64,000 nt of DNA from assembly GCF_002938435.1 (NCBI RefSeq), contig NZ_POQT01000025.1, forward strand, positions 1-64,000. The letters run 5' to 3'. The translations under genes were made by a program, and so were the position numbers. The notes under the pieces were generated by a model that was not told the origin of the DNA, did no database searches, and saw only the letters and a program-made list of their open reading frames with translations. Source of the DNA: Blastococcus saxobsidens. Lineage in GTDB: Bacteria > Actinomycetota > Actinomycetes > Mycobacteriales > Geodermatophilaceae. Positions 21,848-30,128 of the stretch are shown in pieces (the first letter of the stretch is position 1; every line of letters starts with the position of its first letter).

Positions 21848-22849
21848 ATGCGATCGATCTGGCGCGGCGCCGTGTCGTTCGGCCTGGTCAGCATCGGCGT
21901 GAAGCTCTACTCCGCGACCGAGGACAAGGACATCCGCTTCCACCAGGTGCACGCCACCGACGGCGGCCGGGTGAAGTACAGGCGGGTCTGCTCGATCGAC
22001 GGCGAGGAGGTCGAGTACTCCGACATCGCCAAGGGCTACGAGCTGCCCAGCGGTGAGGTGGTCATCCTCACCGACGAGGACTTCGACGAGCTGCCGCTGA
22101 GCACGCGCCGGGAGATCGAGGTCCTGGAGTTCGTCGACCAGGACGAGATCGACCCGATCATGTTCGAGAAGACCTACTACCTCGAGCCCGACGGCCCGGC
22201 CGCCCGCCCGTACGTCCTGCTCCGCGACGCCCTGGGGAACGCCGGCCAGGTGGCGATCACCAAGATCGCCATCCGGCAGCGCGAGTCCCTGGCCGCGCTG
22301 CGGGTCCGCGACGGGGTGCTCGTCCTGCACACGATGCGCTGGCCCGACGAGATCCGCCGGCCCGACTTCGCCTTCCTGGACGAGGACATCTCGGTCCGTC
22401 CCCAGGAGCTGAAGATGGCCGAGGCGCTGATCGGCTCGATGACGGCGGAGTTCGACGCCACCCAGTTCACCGACGACTACCGCGAGGCGATGACCGCGCT
22501 GCTGGAGGCCAAGCAGAGCGGTGGCGAGGTCCAGCAGGTGCCCGAGGCGCCGGACGACGGGGCCGCCGTGGTGGACCTGATGAGCGCCCTGCGGCGCAGC
22601 GTCGAGCGGGCCCGCGGTGGTGCGAGCGGCGCCGCGGCCGACGACGCGGCCGACGACGCCGGTGCGGCGCCCGCGAAGAAGGCCCCCGCCAAGCGGGCGC
22701 CGGCGAGGAGGAAGGCGGCCGCCGCCGACGAGCCGGCGGCCACCAAGGCCGCCGCCGAGACGCCCGCCGCCGGTAAGAAGACGACGGCGGCGAAGAAGAC
22801 GGCGAGCGCCGACAAGCCACCGGCCAAGCGCGCCCGCCGCAGCGCCTGA
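21848..22849 (+). CDS. ku: Ku, non-homologous end-joining DNA-binding protein
   Basis: This is a 333-residue bacterial Ku homologue that forms a ring dimer on broken DNA ends. The family start MRSIWRGAVSFGLVSIGVKLY is perfect, and the beta-barrel core runs to about residue 260. The last 70 residues are a Lys/Ala-rich tail (AKKAPAKRAPARR-type repeats), a known C-terminal extension of actinobacterial Ku that aids DNA binding and threading. ATG 21848 has GGAGGAG 6 bases upstream. It is followed after one base by the LigD ligase gene, so ku, the ligase and the polymerase form one NHEJ operon. Confidence 0.97.
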   Translation: MRSIWRGAVSFGLVSIGVKLYSATEDKDIRFHQVHATDGGRVKYRRVCSIDGEEVEYSDIAKGYELPSGEVVILTDEDFDELPLSTRREIEVLEFVDQDEIDPIMFEKTYYLEPDGPAARPYVLLRDALGNAGQVAITKIAIRQRESLAALRVRDGVLVLHTMRWPDEIRRPDFAFLDEDISVRPQELKMAEALIGSMTAEFDATQFTDDYREAMTALLEAKQSGGEVQQVPEAPDDGAAVVDLMSALRRSVERARGGASGAAADDAADDAGAAPAKKAPAKRAPARRKAAAADEPAATKAAAETPAAGKKTTAAKKTASADKPPAKRARRSA

Positions 22850-22850
22850 G

Positions 22851-23825
22851 GTGGCGGCCCCCGAGCCGGTCGACCTCCCGCTGCCCATGCTGGCGAGCCC
22901 CGGGGTGCTGCCCGGTGCCGAGGAGGACGCCGCCTGGGGCTACGAGTTCAAGTGGGACGGTGTGCGGGCCGTCGCCGGTGTGCGCGCCGAGGAGCTGACG
23001 CTGACCTCCCGCAAGGGCACCGCGATCACCGTCCGGTACCCCGAGGTGGGCCGGCTGCCCGCGGCGCTGAGCGGGCACGACGCCGTCGTCGACGGCGAGA
23101 TCGTCCTGCTGGACGCCGCCGGCCGGCCGGACTTCGGCGCGCTGCAGAACCGGATGCACCGCACGGGGCCGGAGGTGCCGCGGATGGCCGCCGCCCGGCC
23201 GGTGAGCTACCTCGTCTTCGACCTTCTCTCCTGGGACGGCGAGGACCTGCTCGCCCTGCCCTACGCCGAGCGCCGAGCCCGGTTGGAGACCCTCGGCCTG
23301 GCCGGGCACCGGTGGGTGGCGACGCCGTGGTTCCCCGGCGGCGGCGAGCAGGTGCTGGCCGCCAGTGAGGAGAACGGCCTGGAAGGGGTCGTCGCCAAGC
23401 GGCTGGACTCCCCGTACCGGCCCGGGTCGCGCAGCCCCGACTGGCGCAAGATCAAGAACATCCGCACGCAGGCCGTCGTCGTCGGCGGCTGGCGGCCCGG
23501 CCAGGGGCGGCGCGACGGCGGGATCGGCTCGCTGCTGGTCGGCGTGCCCGACGGCGACGGGCGGCTCGTCTACGTGGGTCACGTCGGCACCGGTTTCAGC
23601 GACCAGCACCTGAGGGACCTCCTGCGCGTGCTCACCCCGCGGCGGAACGCGCCGTTCCACGGCGCGCTGCCCCGGGAGGTGACCCGCGACGCGCACTGGG
23701 TCGAGCCGGACCTGGTGGGCGAGGTCGCCTACGCCGTGTGGACGGCGGAGAACCGGCTGCGGCACCCGGCGTGGCGTGGTGTCCGCGACGACCTCGAACC
23801 CGACGACGTGGTGATCGAGCCGTGA
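22851..23825 (+). CDS. ligD: LigD ATP-dependent DNA ligase domain protein
   Basis: This 324-residue stand-alone ligase corresponds to the ligase domain of LigD. Motif I is YEFKWDGVRA with the adenylated Lys34. DGEIVLLDAAGRPDF, LVFDLLSWDGEDL and EGVVAKRLDSPYRPGSRSPDWRKIK (motifs III, IIIa, IV and V) follow in order, then an OB-fold domain. GTG 22851 begins one base after the ku stop. The LigD domains are encoded as separate proteins here rather than one fused LigD as in mycobacteria, and no phosphoesterase domain is present in the window. Confidence 0.94.
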   Translation: MAAPEPVDLPLPMLASPGVLPGAEEDAAWGYEFKWDGVRAVAGVRAEELTLTSRKGTAITVRYPEVGRLPAALSGHDAVVDGEIVLLDAAGRPDFGALQNRMHRTGPEVPRMAAARPVSYLVFDLLSWDGEDLLALPYAERRARLETLGLAGHRWVATPWFPGGGEQVLAASEENGLEGVVAKRLDSPYRPGSRSPDWRKIKNIRTQAVVVGGWRPGQGRRDGGIGSLLVGVPDGDGRLVYVGHVGTGFSDQHLRDLLRVLTPRRNAPFHGALPREVTRDAHWVEPDLVGEVAYAVWTAENRLRHPAWRGVRDDLEPDDVVIEP

Positions 23826-23850
23826 CCGGGGCGCCCGGCGGGACCGAGGC

Positions 23851-24780
23851 ATGAGCCCGGCGAGGCAGCGGGTGGAGATCGCCGGACGGCAGCTCGCGGT
23901 GTCGAACCTGGAGAAGGTGCTCTTCCCGGAGGTGGGATTCACCAAGGCCCAGGTCATCGACTACTACGTGCGCATCGCGCCGGTGCTGCTGCCGCACGTC
24001 GCCGGCCGCCCGGTGACCTTCACCCGCTGGCCCGACGGCGTCGAGGGGCAGACCTTCTTCGAGAAGAACAGCGCACGGCACGCCCCCGAGTGGGTGCGCC
24101 GGGTGACCGTCCCCAGCCCGGGCAGCTCGCGCGGGCGCGAGACCCTCGACATGGTGGTGCTGGAGCACGTCGCCGACCTGGCCTGGGCGGCGAACCTCGC
24201 CGCGCTGGAGGTGCACGTGCCGCAGTGGCAGGTCGACGAGGACGGCCAGTCGCAGCTGCCCGACCTGCTCGTGCTCGACCTCGATCCCGGGCCGGACACC
24301 GGCATCGCCGAGTGCTGCGTCGTCGCCGAGCGGCTGGGGGAGCGGCTGGAGGCCGACGGGCTGGACCCGGTGGTCAAGACGTCGGGCTCCAAGGGCATGC
24401 AGGTGTACGCACCGGTCGTGGCCGCCGACCGCGACCACCCCAGCCGGTACGCCAAGAAGCTGGCCCAGGAGCTCGCGGCCGAGACCCCGGACGACGTCGT
24501 CTGGCGGATGGAGAAGGCGCTGCGGCCGGGCAAGGTGCTCATCGACTGGAGCCAGAACAACACGGCGAAGACGACGGTGGCGCCCTACTCGCTGCGGGCG
24601 CGGGCCGGCGCCACCGTGTCCACCCCCATCGGCTGGGACGAGGTCGACGCGGTGCGCGACGGGTCGCTCGACCCCGCGGCGCTGCGCTTCACCACCGACG
24701 ACGTGCTGGCCCGCGTGGAGGAGTACGGCGACCTGTTCGACGTCGCGGGCGCCCGGCGCACCCGGCTGCCCGAGGTCTGA
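23851..24780 (+). CDS. ligD: LigD polymerase (primase-like) domain protein
   Basis: This 309-residue archaeo-eukaryotic-primase-type polymerase fills in DNA ends during NHEJ. The N-terminal EIAGRQLAVSNLEKVLFPEVG and RPVTFTRWPDGVEGQTFFEKN are typical. The catalytic metal-binding aspartates are in LDLDPG (Asp143, Asp145), and KTSGSKGMQVYAP carries the histidine-region equivalent. WRMEKALRPGKVLIDWSQN follows. It starts 25 bp after the ligase gene and ends at a strong hairpin, so it is the third gene of the ku-ligase-polymerase unit. Confidence 0.94.
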   Translation: MSPARQRVEIAGRQLAVSNLEKVLFPEVGFTKAQVIDYYVRIAPVLLPHVAGRPVTFTRWPDGVEGQTFFEKNSARHAPEWVRRVTVPSPGSSRGRETLDMVVLEHVADLAWAANLAALEVHVPQWQVDEDGQSQLPDLLVLDLDPGPDTGIAECCVVAERLGERLEADGLDPVVKTSGSKGMQVYAPVVAADRDHPSRYAKKLAQELAAETPDDVVWRMEKALRPGKVLIDWSQNNTAKTTVAPYSLRARAGATVSTPIGWDEVDAVRDGSLDPAALRFTTDDVLARVEEYGDLFDVAGARRTRLPEV

Positions 24781-24823
24781 CGTCGGGCCCCGGGGGAGCC
24801 CGGGGTCCGTCCACGGTCCGACG
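24781..24823 (+). terminator. Terminator of the NHEJ operon
   Basis: An outer CGTCGG/CCGACG stem encloses GGGCCCCGGG-ggag-CCCGGGGTCC. It begins directly after the polymerase-domain stop codon. The following 190 bp up to the LexA box hold no gene. Confidence 0.75.
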
Positions 24824-25017
24824 ACGGGGGCGCCCGGGCAGTCCGCCTCCGGCCGCCGTGGCGGCGGGCGAGGGAGCCGCGGCGTGCGATCACCGTGGCG
24901 CTGCCGGCCGGGGCGCCGGTCGGCGAGAGGGCTCGTGCGGGCGGGCAGTGGTGGCCGTGGGACCCGACGCAGGGGATCCAGCGCCTTCCCGTGCCCTGAC
25001 CCATGAACTGTCATACC

Positions 25018-25033
25018 TCGAACGTATGTTCGA
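25018..25033. promoter_or_regulatory. LexA (SOS) box
   Basis: TCGAACGTATGTTCGA is a perfect palindrome matching the actinobacterial/mycobacterial SOS consensus CGAAC-N4-GTTCG. It ends 3 bp before the ATG of the DUF222/HNH gene, so bound LexA would block a leaderless or very short-leader transcript. Mycobacterial 13E12-repeat genes of the same family are known to carry SOS boxes. Confidence 0.85.
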
Positions 25034-25036
25034 GCC

Positions 25037-26548
25037 ATGTCAGCAGCGGCGGCCGAGCGTTCCCCGGTGGAGGGGGCGCTGGTGGGCTGGCTGCAGGGGC
25101 GCAAGCCGACGGCGGATCGGCTGCCGGTGGGCGTGCTGAGCGACGCGGAGATCGCCGCGGAGCTGCAGCGGGTGCAGGCCCGGCGGGCGATGGATTCCGC
25201 CTACGAGGCGGAGCTGGTGATGGCCCTGGCGGCGCAGCGGCCGGACGTCGATGATCCCCCGCCTGGTCATCCGGGTGCACGGCGTCGCGGGGGTGGGTCG
25301 CCGGTGCCGGGATCCTCGGAGTTCCTGCCCGACGAGCTGGCGGAGGTGCTGAACTGTTCGCGGTCGTTCGCCTCCGGCGTGCTGGCCGATGCCCATCAGC
25401 TCGTCGAGCGGATGCCGGCGGTGTGGCAGGTCTGCAGCGAGGGCCGGTTGGACTGGTTCCGGGCGCGGGTGTTCGCCGACGTGCTCGGGGACGCCTCCGA
25501 CGAGGTGGTCGCGGCTGTGGTGGCGCAGGTGCTGCCGGTGGCGGCGGGCTTGTCGTCGGGGCAGTTGCGGAAGCGGTTGGTGGCGGCGGCGATCGCGGCG
25601 GACGAGGAGTTCGCCGAGCGGCGCCGACAGGAGGCGCAGCGCCGGGCAGGGGTGCGCACCTATCCGACCGCCGATGGCATGTCGGCGTTGGTGAGCGAGC
25701 TGCCGTCGGCGGTGGCGGCCGCGATGTGGTCGGTGATCGACCACGCCGCGCAGCTGGCCCGGACCGCCGGGGACGACCGGCCGATCGGGGTGCTGCGCGC
25801 CGAGGCGCACGCCGCCCTCGTTCTCGACCCCGCTGGCGCGGCTGGCGCGGGGTTCACCGGGCACGTCACCGTGCTCGCCCCTCTCCCGGCTGTGCGGAAC
25901 CCGGGCGCGGGCGTCCGTGGGGGAGCGTCGGAACCGGAGTCAGGGCCGACGGTGGACGGGCACCCGATCACCACCGCTCACCTGCGCGAGCTCCTGGCCC
26001 AGATCGGCGCGCTGGGGCTGCAGGTCCCGCTCGGGGGCAGTCTGGCGGTGGCGGTCACCGACGAGCGTGGGGCGCTGCTGGCCACCGCCACTCCGGCCGA
26101 GCTGGCCCGCCTGGCCGCTCGTGGCTGCCCTGACCACGGCGCGCAGCCCGACTGCTCCTGCCCGGTGCTCACGATGCCCGCAGAGGTGGCCGGCTACGAC
26201 CGGACGGCCGCGCAGGAACGGTTCATCCGGCTGCGCGACCGCACCTGCCGCCACCCCGGTTGCTCCCGGCCGGCCGGGCGGACCGATCTGGACCACGTCG
26301 TCCCCTACGACTGCGGCGGGCGCACCGGCTGCGACAACCTGTGCTGTCTGTGCCGCACCCATCACCGGCTCAAGACCTTCGCCCGCGGCTGGCGCTTCGT
26401 CCTCGCCTCCGACGGAACGCTCACCGTGACCACCCCCTCCGGGATCACCCGCAGCACCCGGCCACCGGGCCTGCGGGACCCGCACGACCAGCCGGCGCTA
26501 CCCGCGCCCCCGCAACCACCACCGGATGACTCCCCACCGCCGTTCTGA
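25037..26548 (+). CDS. DUF222 / HNH endonuclease, 13E12-repeat family
   Basis: This 503-residue protein has a helical DUF222 domain (about residues 40-300; AELVMALAAQRPD, DELAEVLNCSRSFASGVLADA, GRLDWFRARVFADVL). A C-terminal HNH nuclease domain carries RDRTCRHPGCSRP, LDHVVPYDCGG, and the cysteine-bearing NLCCLCRTHHRLKT with the catalytic histidines. The end is a proline-rich tail. Family members occur in many copies in actinobacterial genomes and have features of selfish or mobile repeats. ATG 25037 follows an SOS box directly. Its position just after an NHEJ operon suggests break formation and end-joining could be linked, but this is inference. Confidence 0.92.
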   Translation: MSAAAAERSPVEGALVGWLQGRKPTADRLPVGVLSDAEIAAELQRVQARRAMDSAYEAELVMALAAQRPDVDDPPPGHPGARRRGGGSPVPGSSEFLPDELAEVLNCSRSFASGVLADAHQLVERMPAVWQVCSEGRLDWFRARVFADVLGDASDEVVAAVVAQVLPVAAGLSSGQLRKRLVAAAIAADEEFAERRRQEAQRRAGVRTYPTADGMSALVSELPSAVAAAMWSVIDHAAQLARTAGDDRPIGVLRAEAHAALVLDPAGAAGAGFTGHVTVLAPLPAVRNPGAGVRGGASEPESGPTVDGHPITTAHLRELLAQIGALGLQVPLGGSLAVAVTDERGALLATATPAELARLAARGCPDHGAQPDCSCPVLTMPAEVAGYDRTAAQERFIRLRDRTCRHPGCSRPAGRTDLDHVVPYDCGGRTGCDNLCCLCRTHHRLKTFARGWRFVLASDGTLTVTTPSGITRSTRPPGLRDPHDQPALPAPPQPPPDDSPPPF

Positions 26549-26893
26549 CGGGAAGCCGGGATTGCGGGCGGGGGTGGGGCAGCGCACCAGGGTGGCCGCC
26601 GGAGGGCGTCGAGGAGTGCGGCGAGGAGTGCGGCGCTGTTCGACGTGGCCGCCCCCCGGCGCAATCCGACCGGTCATGACGCACTGCGTGCCGGACGAGC
26701 GCGTGGTCGTCGCCTGACCTGCGCAGAGCACGCCGCCGGCTGACGACCGGCACCGCACCACGCGGCGGGCCGTGACCGGGACTCCCCGCCCACGGCCCGC
26801 CATCGTTCCACCCAGCGGATGCCCGACCGGGCCGGGAGGGCGACGGCGCCCTACCGTTCCGGGGCAACCATCGCCGAACCGCAGAGGACCGAC
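26549..26893. other. Gene-poor gap with a hairpin
   Basis: I see no convincing gene in this 345-bp stretch. A perfect 11-bp inverted repeat, GGCGGGCCGTG (26764-26774) with CACGGCCCGCC (26791-26801), could terminate the HNH gene transcript. The frames open here have compositional patterns of noncoding GC-rich DNA. Confidence 0.55.
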
Positions 26894-27204
26894 GTGAGCT
26901 CCACCTCCACCACCGCCGGGAGCACCGGCGTCCGCGCCGCGGGCTGGGTGGCCCCGCTGTGCTGGATCGCCGTCCTGCTGGACGGTTTCGACCTCGTGGT
27001 CGTCCCGACCACGCTCAGCGGGCTGTCCGCGGAGTGGGACCTGGACGCCGGAGGTGCCAGCGCCCTGATCACCATCGGCCTGGTCGGCATGATGGTCGGC
27101 GCGCTGGGCATCGGCACGCTCACCGACCTGGTGGGCCGCCGCAAGGCGCTGATCGGGGTCGTCGTCGCCTTCTCGGCGCTCACGGCGCTGTGCGCGCTAC
27201 GCGT
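26894..27204 (+). pseudogene. 5' remnant of an MFS (aromatic acid:H+ symporter-like) gene
   Basis: The first 103 residues read as a normal MFS start: GTG, a short Ser/Thr N-terminus, helix 1 with CWIAVLLDGFDLVVVPTTL (the LDGFD motif of AAHS/benzoate-type transporters), and motif A in GTLTDLVGRRKALIG. After FSALTALCAL the homology stops and the frame runs antisense into the PAC2 gene until 27508. The end coincides within a few bases with the stop of that convergent PAC2 gene. This is therefore a truncated gene left by a deletion or rearrangement. A functional transporter of two helices or so is not credible. Confidence 0.8.
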
Positions 27205-28194
27205 TCACTCGCCGGGGCGCCGGCGGTCCTGGTCGGCCAGGAAGCGCTCGAACTCCGCACCGATCTCGTCGGCGCTGGGCACCTCGCCGCCGGAGCCGAG
27301 CAGGTCGCTGCCCTCGCGCGCGGCGGTGAAGGAGTCGTACTGCTGCTCCAGGGCGGCGACCACGGCGGTGTTGTCCGACGAGCGGGCGATCTGCTCGTCG
27401 ATCTCCGTGCGGTTGGCCTCGGCGGCCTCGCGCAGGGCCTCACCCGGCAGGCGCAGCCCGGTCAGCCGCTCCAGGTGCTCGATCAGCGTCAGGGAGGCGG
27501 CCGGATAGGTGGCCTGCGCCAGGTAGTGCGGCACGTGCGCGGCCACGCCCAACGCGTCGACGCCGGCTTCGCCCAGGCGCAGCTCCAGCAGCGCCGAGAC
27601 GCTGCCAGGGATGCGCATCTCGCCCCAGTACACGGGATAGGGCTCGATCAACTGGCGGCGGGTCGCGTGCGCGGTGACGGTGACCGGGCGGGTGTGCGGC
27701 ACCGGCATCGGGATCGCCTGCAGGGCCACGACGGAGGTGACGCCGAGCCGGTCCACGAGGTGCGCGACGGCGGCCACGAAGCGCTCCCACGCGTAGTCGG
27801 GCTCAGTCCCGTGCAGCAGCAGGAACGTCTCGCCGGCGTCGTCCTCCGCGGCGTACAGCTGGAGTTCCGGCGCGGCGAAGGCCTCGTAGTGGTCGCTGTT
27901 GAAGGTCATCCGGGGACGCCGGGCCCGGTAGTCCACCAGGCTGTCGACGTCGAAGCGGGCGACCACCTCGTGCGGCAGCGCGGCGAGCAGGTGGGCGCCG
28001 GCGAGGCTGCCGGCCGATGCGGCGTCGAAGTCACCGCCGAGGTCGTGCACCAGCACCAGCCCGCGACGCTGCGACGGGTCGGTGACGGCTGATTCCCGGG
28101 CGAGGAACGGCTCCGCCGCGGGGAGCAGCTCGACCAGCTCCTCCGGTCGCTGGGCCACGAGGGGACCTCCTGGTTGCTCGGTACTGCCGGACAC
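27205..28194 (-). CDS. PAC2 family protein
   Basis: This 329-residue protein resembles the PAC2 (proteasome assembly chaperone 2-like) family of actinobacteria and archaea. Segments such as GLVLVHDLGGDFDAASAGSLAGAHLLAALP, VDSLVDYRARRPRMTF and IPMPVPHTRPVTVTAHA are typical. The C-terminal third is charged and helical. It is cytoplasmic and lacks a signal peptide. Many actinobacteria have one or two PAC2 proteins and their role outside proteasome assembly is unclear. The stop is at the breakpoint of the truncated MFS gene, so the PAC2 gene survived the rearrangement intact. It starts with GTG, with GGAGG just upstream. Confidence 0.88.
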   Translation of the reverse strand: MSGSTEQPGGPLVAQRPEELVELLPAAEPFLARESAVTDPSQRRGLVLVHDLGGDFDAASAGSLAGAHLLAALPHEVVARFDVDSLVDYRARRPRMTFNSDHYEAFAAPELQLYAAEDDAGETFLLLHGTEPDYAWERFVAAVAHLVDRLGVTSVVALQAIPMPVPHTRPVTVTAHATRRQLIEPYPVYWGEMRIPGSVSALLELRLGEAGVDALGVAAHVPHYLAQATYPAASLTLIEHLERLTGLRLPGEALREAAEANRTEIDEQIARSSDNTAVVAALEQQYDSFTAAREGSDLLGSGGEVPSADEIGAEFERFLADQDRRRPGE

Positions 28195-28250
28195 GTGGTC
28201 CAGCGTCCGGGTGCCGGTCCGGCATTCCCGTCGTCCCCCGTGGGGCGGGT

Positions 28251-29558
28251 TCAGGTGCGGCCGCGCTCCTCGCCCGCCGGGGCGGCCACCTGTTCCCGGG
28301 TGACGGTGGTGCCGGACTCGTCGCCGTCGACGCGGGCGCGGGTGCCGTCGTCGGCCACCTCCGGCGCCTTGCCGTCCAGCTCGTCACGCACGTACCGGTA
28401 GACGACGGCGATCAGCGCGGCGACGGGGACGCCGAGGAAGGCGCCGATGATCCCGGCCAGGCTGCTGCCCGCGGTCACCGCGAGGATGACCACCGCCGCG
28501 TGCAGGTTGAAGCCGCGCCCCTGGATGATCGGCTGCAGCACGTTGCCCTCGAGCTGCTGCACCACCAGCACGATGGCCAGCACGATGAGCGCCGTGGTGA
28601 AGCCCTGGTCGACCAGCGCGATCAGGACGGCGAACGCGCCGGCGACGAACGCACCGATGATCGGGATGAACGCGCCGAAGAAGGTCAGCACGGCCAGCGG
28701 CAGCACCAGCGGCACGTCGAGGATCCACAGCCCGATGCCGATGAACAGAGCGTCGACGAAACCGACGAGGGCCTGCTGCCGGATGAACTCACCCAGCGTC
28801 TCCCACGTCTTGTAGGACAGGGCCGCGACGTGCCGGGCGGCCTTCGGCCCGGTCTGCGCGGCCAGCCACGGCACCCAGCGCGGCCCGTCCTTGAGGAAGA
28901 AGAAGACCAGGACGAGGGCGAGGACCAGGGTGACCAGCCCGTTGCCGACGGCGGAGACGCCGGTGACCGCGTACCCGGCGATGTTCTGCGCGTTGCCCTG
29001 GATGGAGTCGATGACCGACTCGACGGCGTTGCCGACCTGGTCCTCGCCGAGGTTGAGCGGTGGCCCCTGCACCCACTCCTGCACGTCCTGCAGGCCGGCG
29101 GTGGCCTGGTCGGCCAGCTCGGTGACCTGGTTGGCGACCGAGGGGGCGATGGCCGCGATGAGGCCACCGAACAGGGCGAGGAACGTCAGCAGGACGGTCG
29201 CCGCGGCCAGCGCCGGCGGCCAGCGGTGGGCCCGCAGGAACCGGGTCGCGGGCCACAGGACCGTGGCGATCAGCAGCCCGAGCACGATCGGCAGCAGGAT
29301 GACCCAGAGCCTGCCGAGCACGGAGCCGAGCACGTAGAGCGCGGCGAGGACGACCAGCACCTGCGCGGAGGTGATGGCCAGCGCGCGCAGCCCGCGCTGC
29401 AGCTTCGGGCCGCGCCCCTCGCTGGGAGCCGGGGTGGCGGAGGTCTCGGGCACCGCGTCGGCGCGGCGGGGCTCCGGTCCGGGCTGCGCATCCGTCCCCG
29501 GGTGCGCAGCAGCGGGTGTCCGACCGGGCGGGCGCAACCTCATGGCTGCCGATCCCAT
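28251..29558 (-). CDS. AI-2E family (TqsA/PerM-like) membrane protein
   Basis: This 435-residue protein has seven or eight helices. The N-terminal 50 residues are Pro/Ala-rich and polar. The family pattern is clear: VLGLLIATVLWPATRFLR, a long periplasmic helical part, then LVLVFFFLKDGPRWVPWL, FIGIGLWILDVPLVLPLAVLTFFGAFIPIIG and NVLQPIIQGRGFNLHAAVVI. Members export small molecules or ions (AI-2 in E. coli TqsA; Na+/H+ exchange in some Gram-positives); the substrate here is unknown. The start is uncertain among GTG 29561, ATG 29558 and ATG 29543. It is one of two such proteins in the window; the other is at 45656. Confidence 0.87.
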   Translation of the reverse strand: MGSAAMRLRPPGRTPAAAHPGTDAQPGPEPRRADAVPETSATPAPSEGRGPKLQRGLRALAITSAQVLVVLAALYVLGSVLGRLWVILLPIVLGLLIATVLWPATRFLRAHRWPPALAAATVLLTFLALFGGLIAAIAPSVANQVTELADQATAGLQDVQEWVQGPPLNLGEDQVGNAVESVIDSIQGNAQNIAGYAVTGVSAVGNGLVTLVLALVLVFFFLKDGPRWVPWLAAQTGPKAARHVAALSYKTWETLGEFIRQQALVGFVDALFIGIGLWILDVPLVLPLAVLTFFGAFIPIIGAFVAGAFAVLIALVDQGFTTALIVLAIVLVVQQLEGNVLQPIIQGRGFNLHAAVVILAVTAGSSLAGIIGAFLGVPVAALIAVVYRYVRDELDGKAPEVADDGTRARVDGDESGTTVTREQVAAPAGEERGRT

Positions 29559-29622
29559 CACAGATCCGCGTGGGGGACCGGTCAGGGAACGATCGTCACA
29601 CCCGCGTCGTAGCGTTCAGGGC

Positions 29623-30090
29623 ATGCCGAAGATCGCCACCGCCGACCGGGTCGACCGCGACGCGCTCCTGGAGTTCCTGCGGCCCCGGCACCGGGCCGTC
29701 CTGGTCACCCGCCGCGGGAACGGGGCGCCGCAGCTCTCCCCGGTGGCCTGCGGCGTGGACGCCGAGGGGCGCGTCGTCGTCTCCACGTACCCGCAGCGGG
29801 CCAAGGTGGCCAACGCCCGGCGGGCCCCCGCGGTGTCGCTCTGCGTCCTCTCCGACGACTGGGACGGGCCGTGGGTGCAGGTGGACGGGGAGGCGGAGGT
29901 GCTCGACCTGCCGGACGCGCTGGAGCCCCTGGTGGAGTACTACCGGTCGATCAGCGGCGAGCACCCCGACTGGGACGAGTACCGCGCCGCGATGACCCGG
30001 CAGGGCAAGTCCCTGCTGCGGATCACGATCACCGGCTGGGGGCCGGTGGCCGCCGGCGGTTTCCCGGTCGGCGCTCTCGACAAGCTCTGA
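29623..30090 (+). CDS. PPOX-class (pyridoxamine 5'-phosphate oxidase-like) F420/FMN protein
   Basis: This is a 155-residue split-barrel flavin/deazaflavin-binding protein. LEFLRPRHRAVLVTRRGNGAPQLSPVACG and VVVSTYPQRAKVANARRAPAVSLCVL are the characteristic strands of the actinobacterial PPOX-class F420-dependent family (Rv1155-like). It probably uses F420H2 or FMN to reduce a small substrate that cannot be predicted. ATG 29623 starts the standard N-terminus. It is divergent from the AI-2E gene and is followed 39 bp later by the SatD-like regulator, with an operator-like palindrome between. Confidence 0.85.
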   Translation: MPKIATADRVDRDALLEFLRPRHRAVLVTRRGNGAPQLSPVACGVDAEGRVVVSTYPQRAKVANARRAPAVSLCVLSDDWDGPWVQVDGEAEVLDLPDALEPLVEYYRSISGEHPDWDEYRAAMTRQGKSLLRITITGWGPVAAGGFPVGALDKL

Positions 30091-30095
30091 GCCTT

Positions 30096-30113
30096 GCTTT
30101 CGCTAGGGAAAGC
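30096..30113. promoter_or_regulatory. Palindrome upstream of the SatD-like gene
   Basis: GCTTTC-gctagg-GAAAGC is a perfect 6-bp inverted repeat, AT-richer than its surroundings, located 15 bp before the ATG of the SatD-like gene. That protein contains a helix-turn-helix, so this is a reasonable autoregulatory site. Confidence 0.5.
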
Positions 30114-30128
30114 TGTCAGGCTTGCCCG

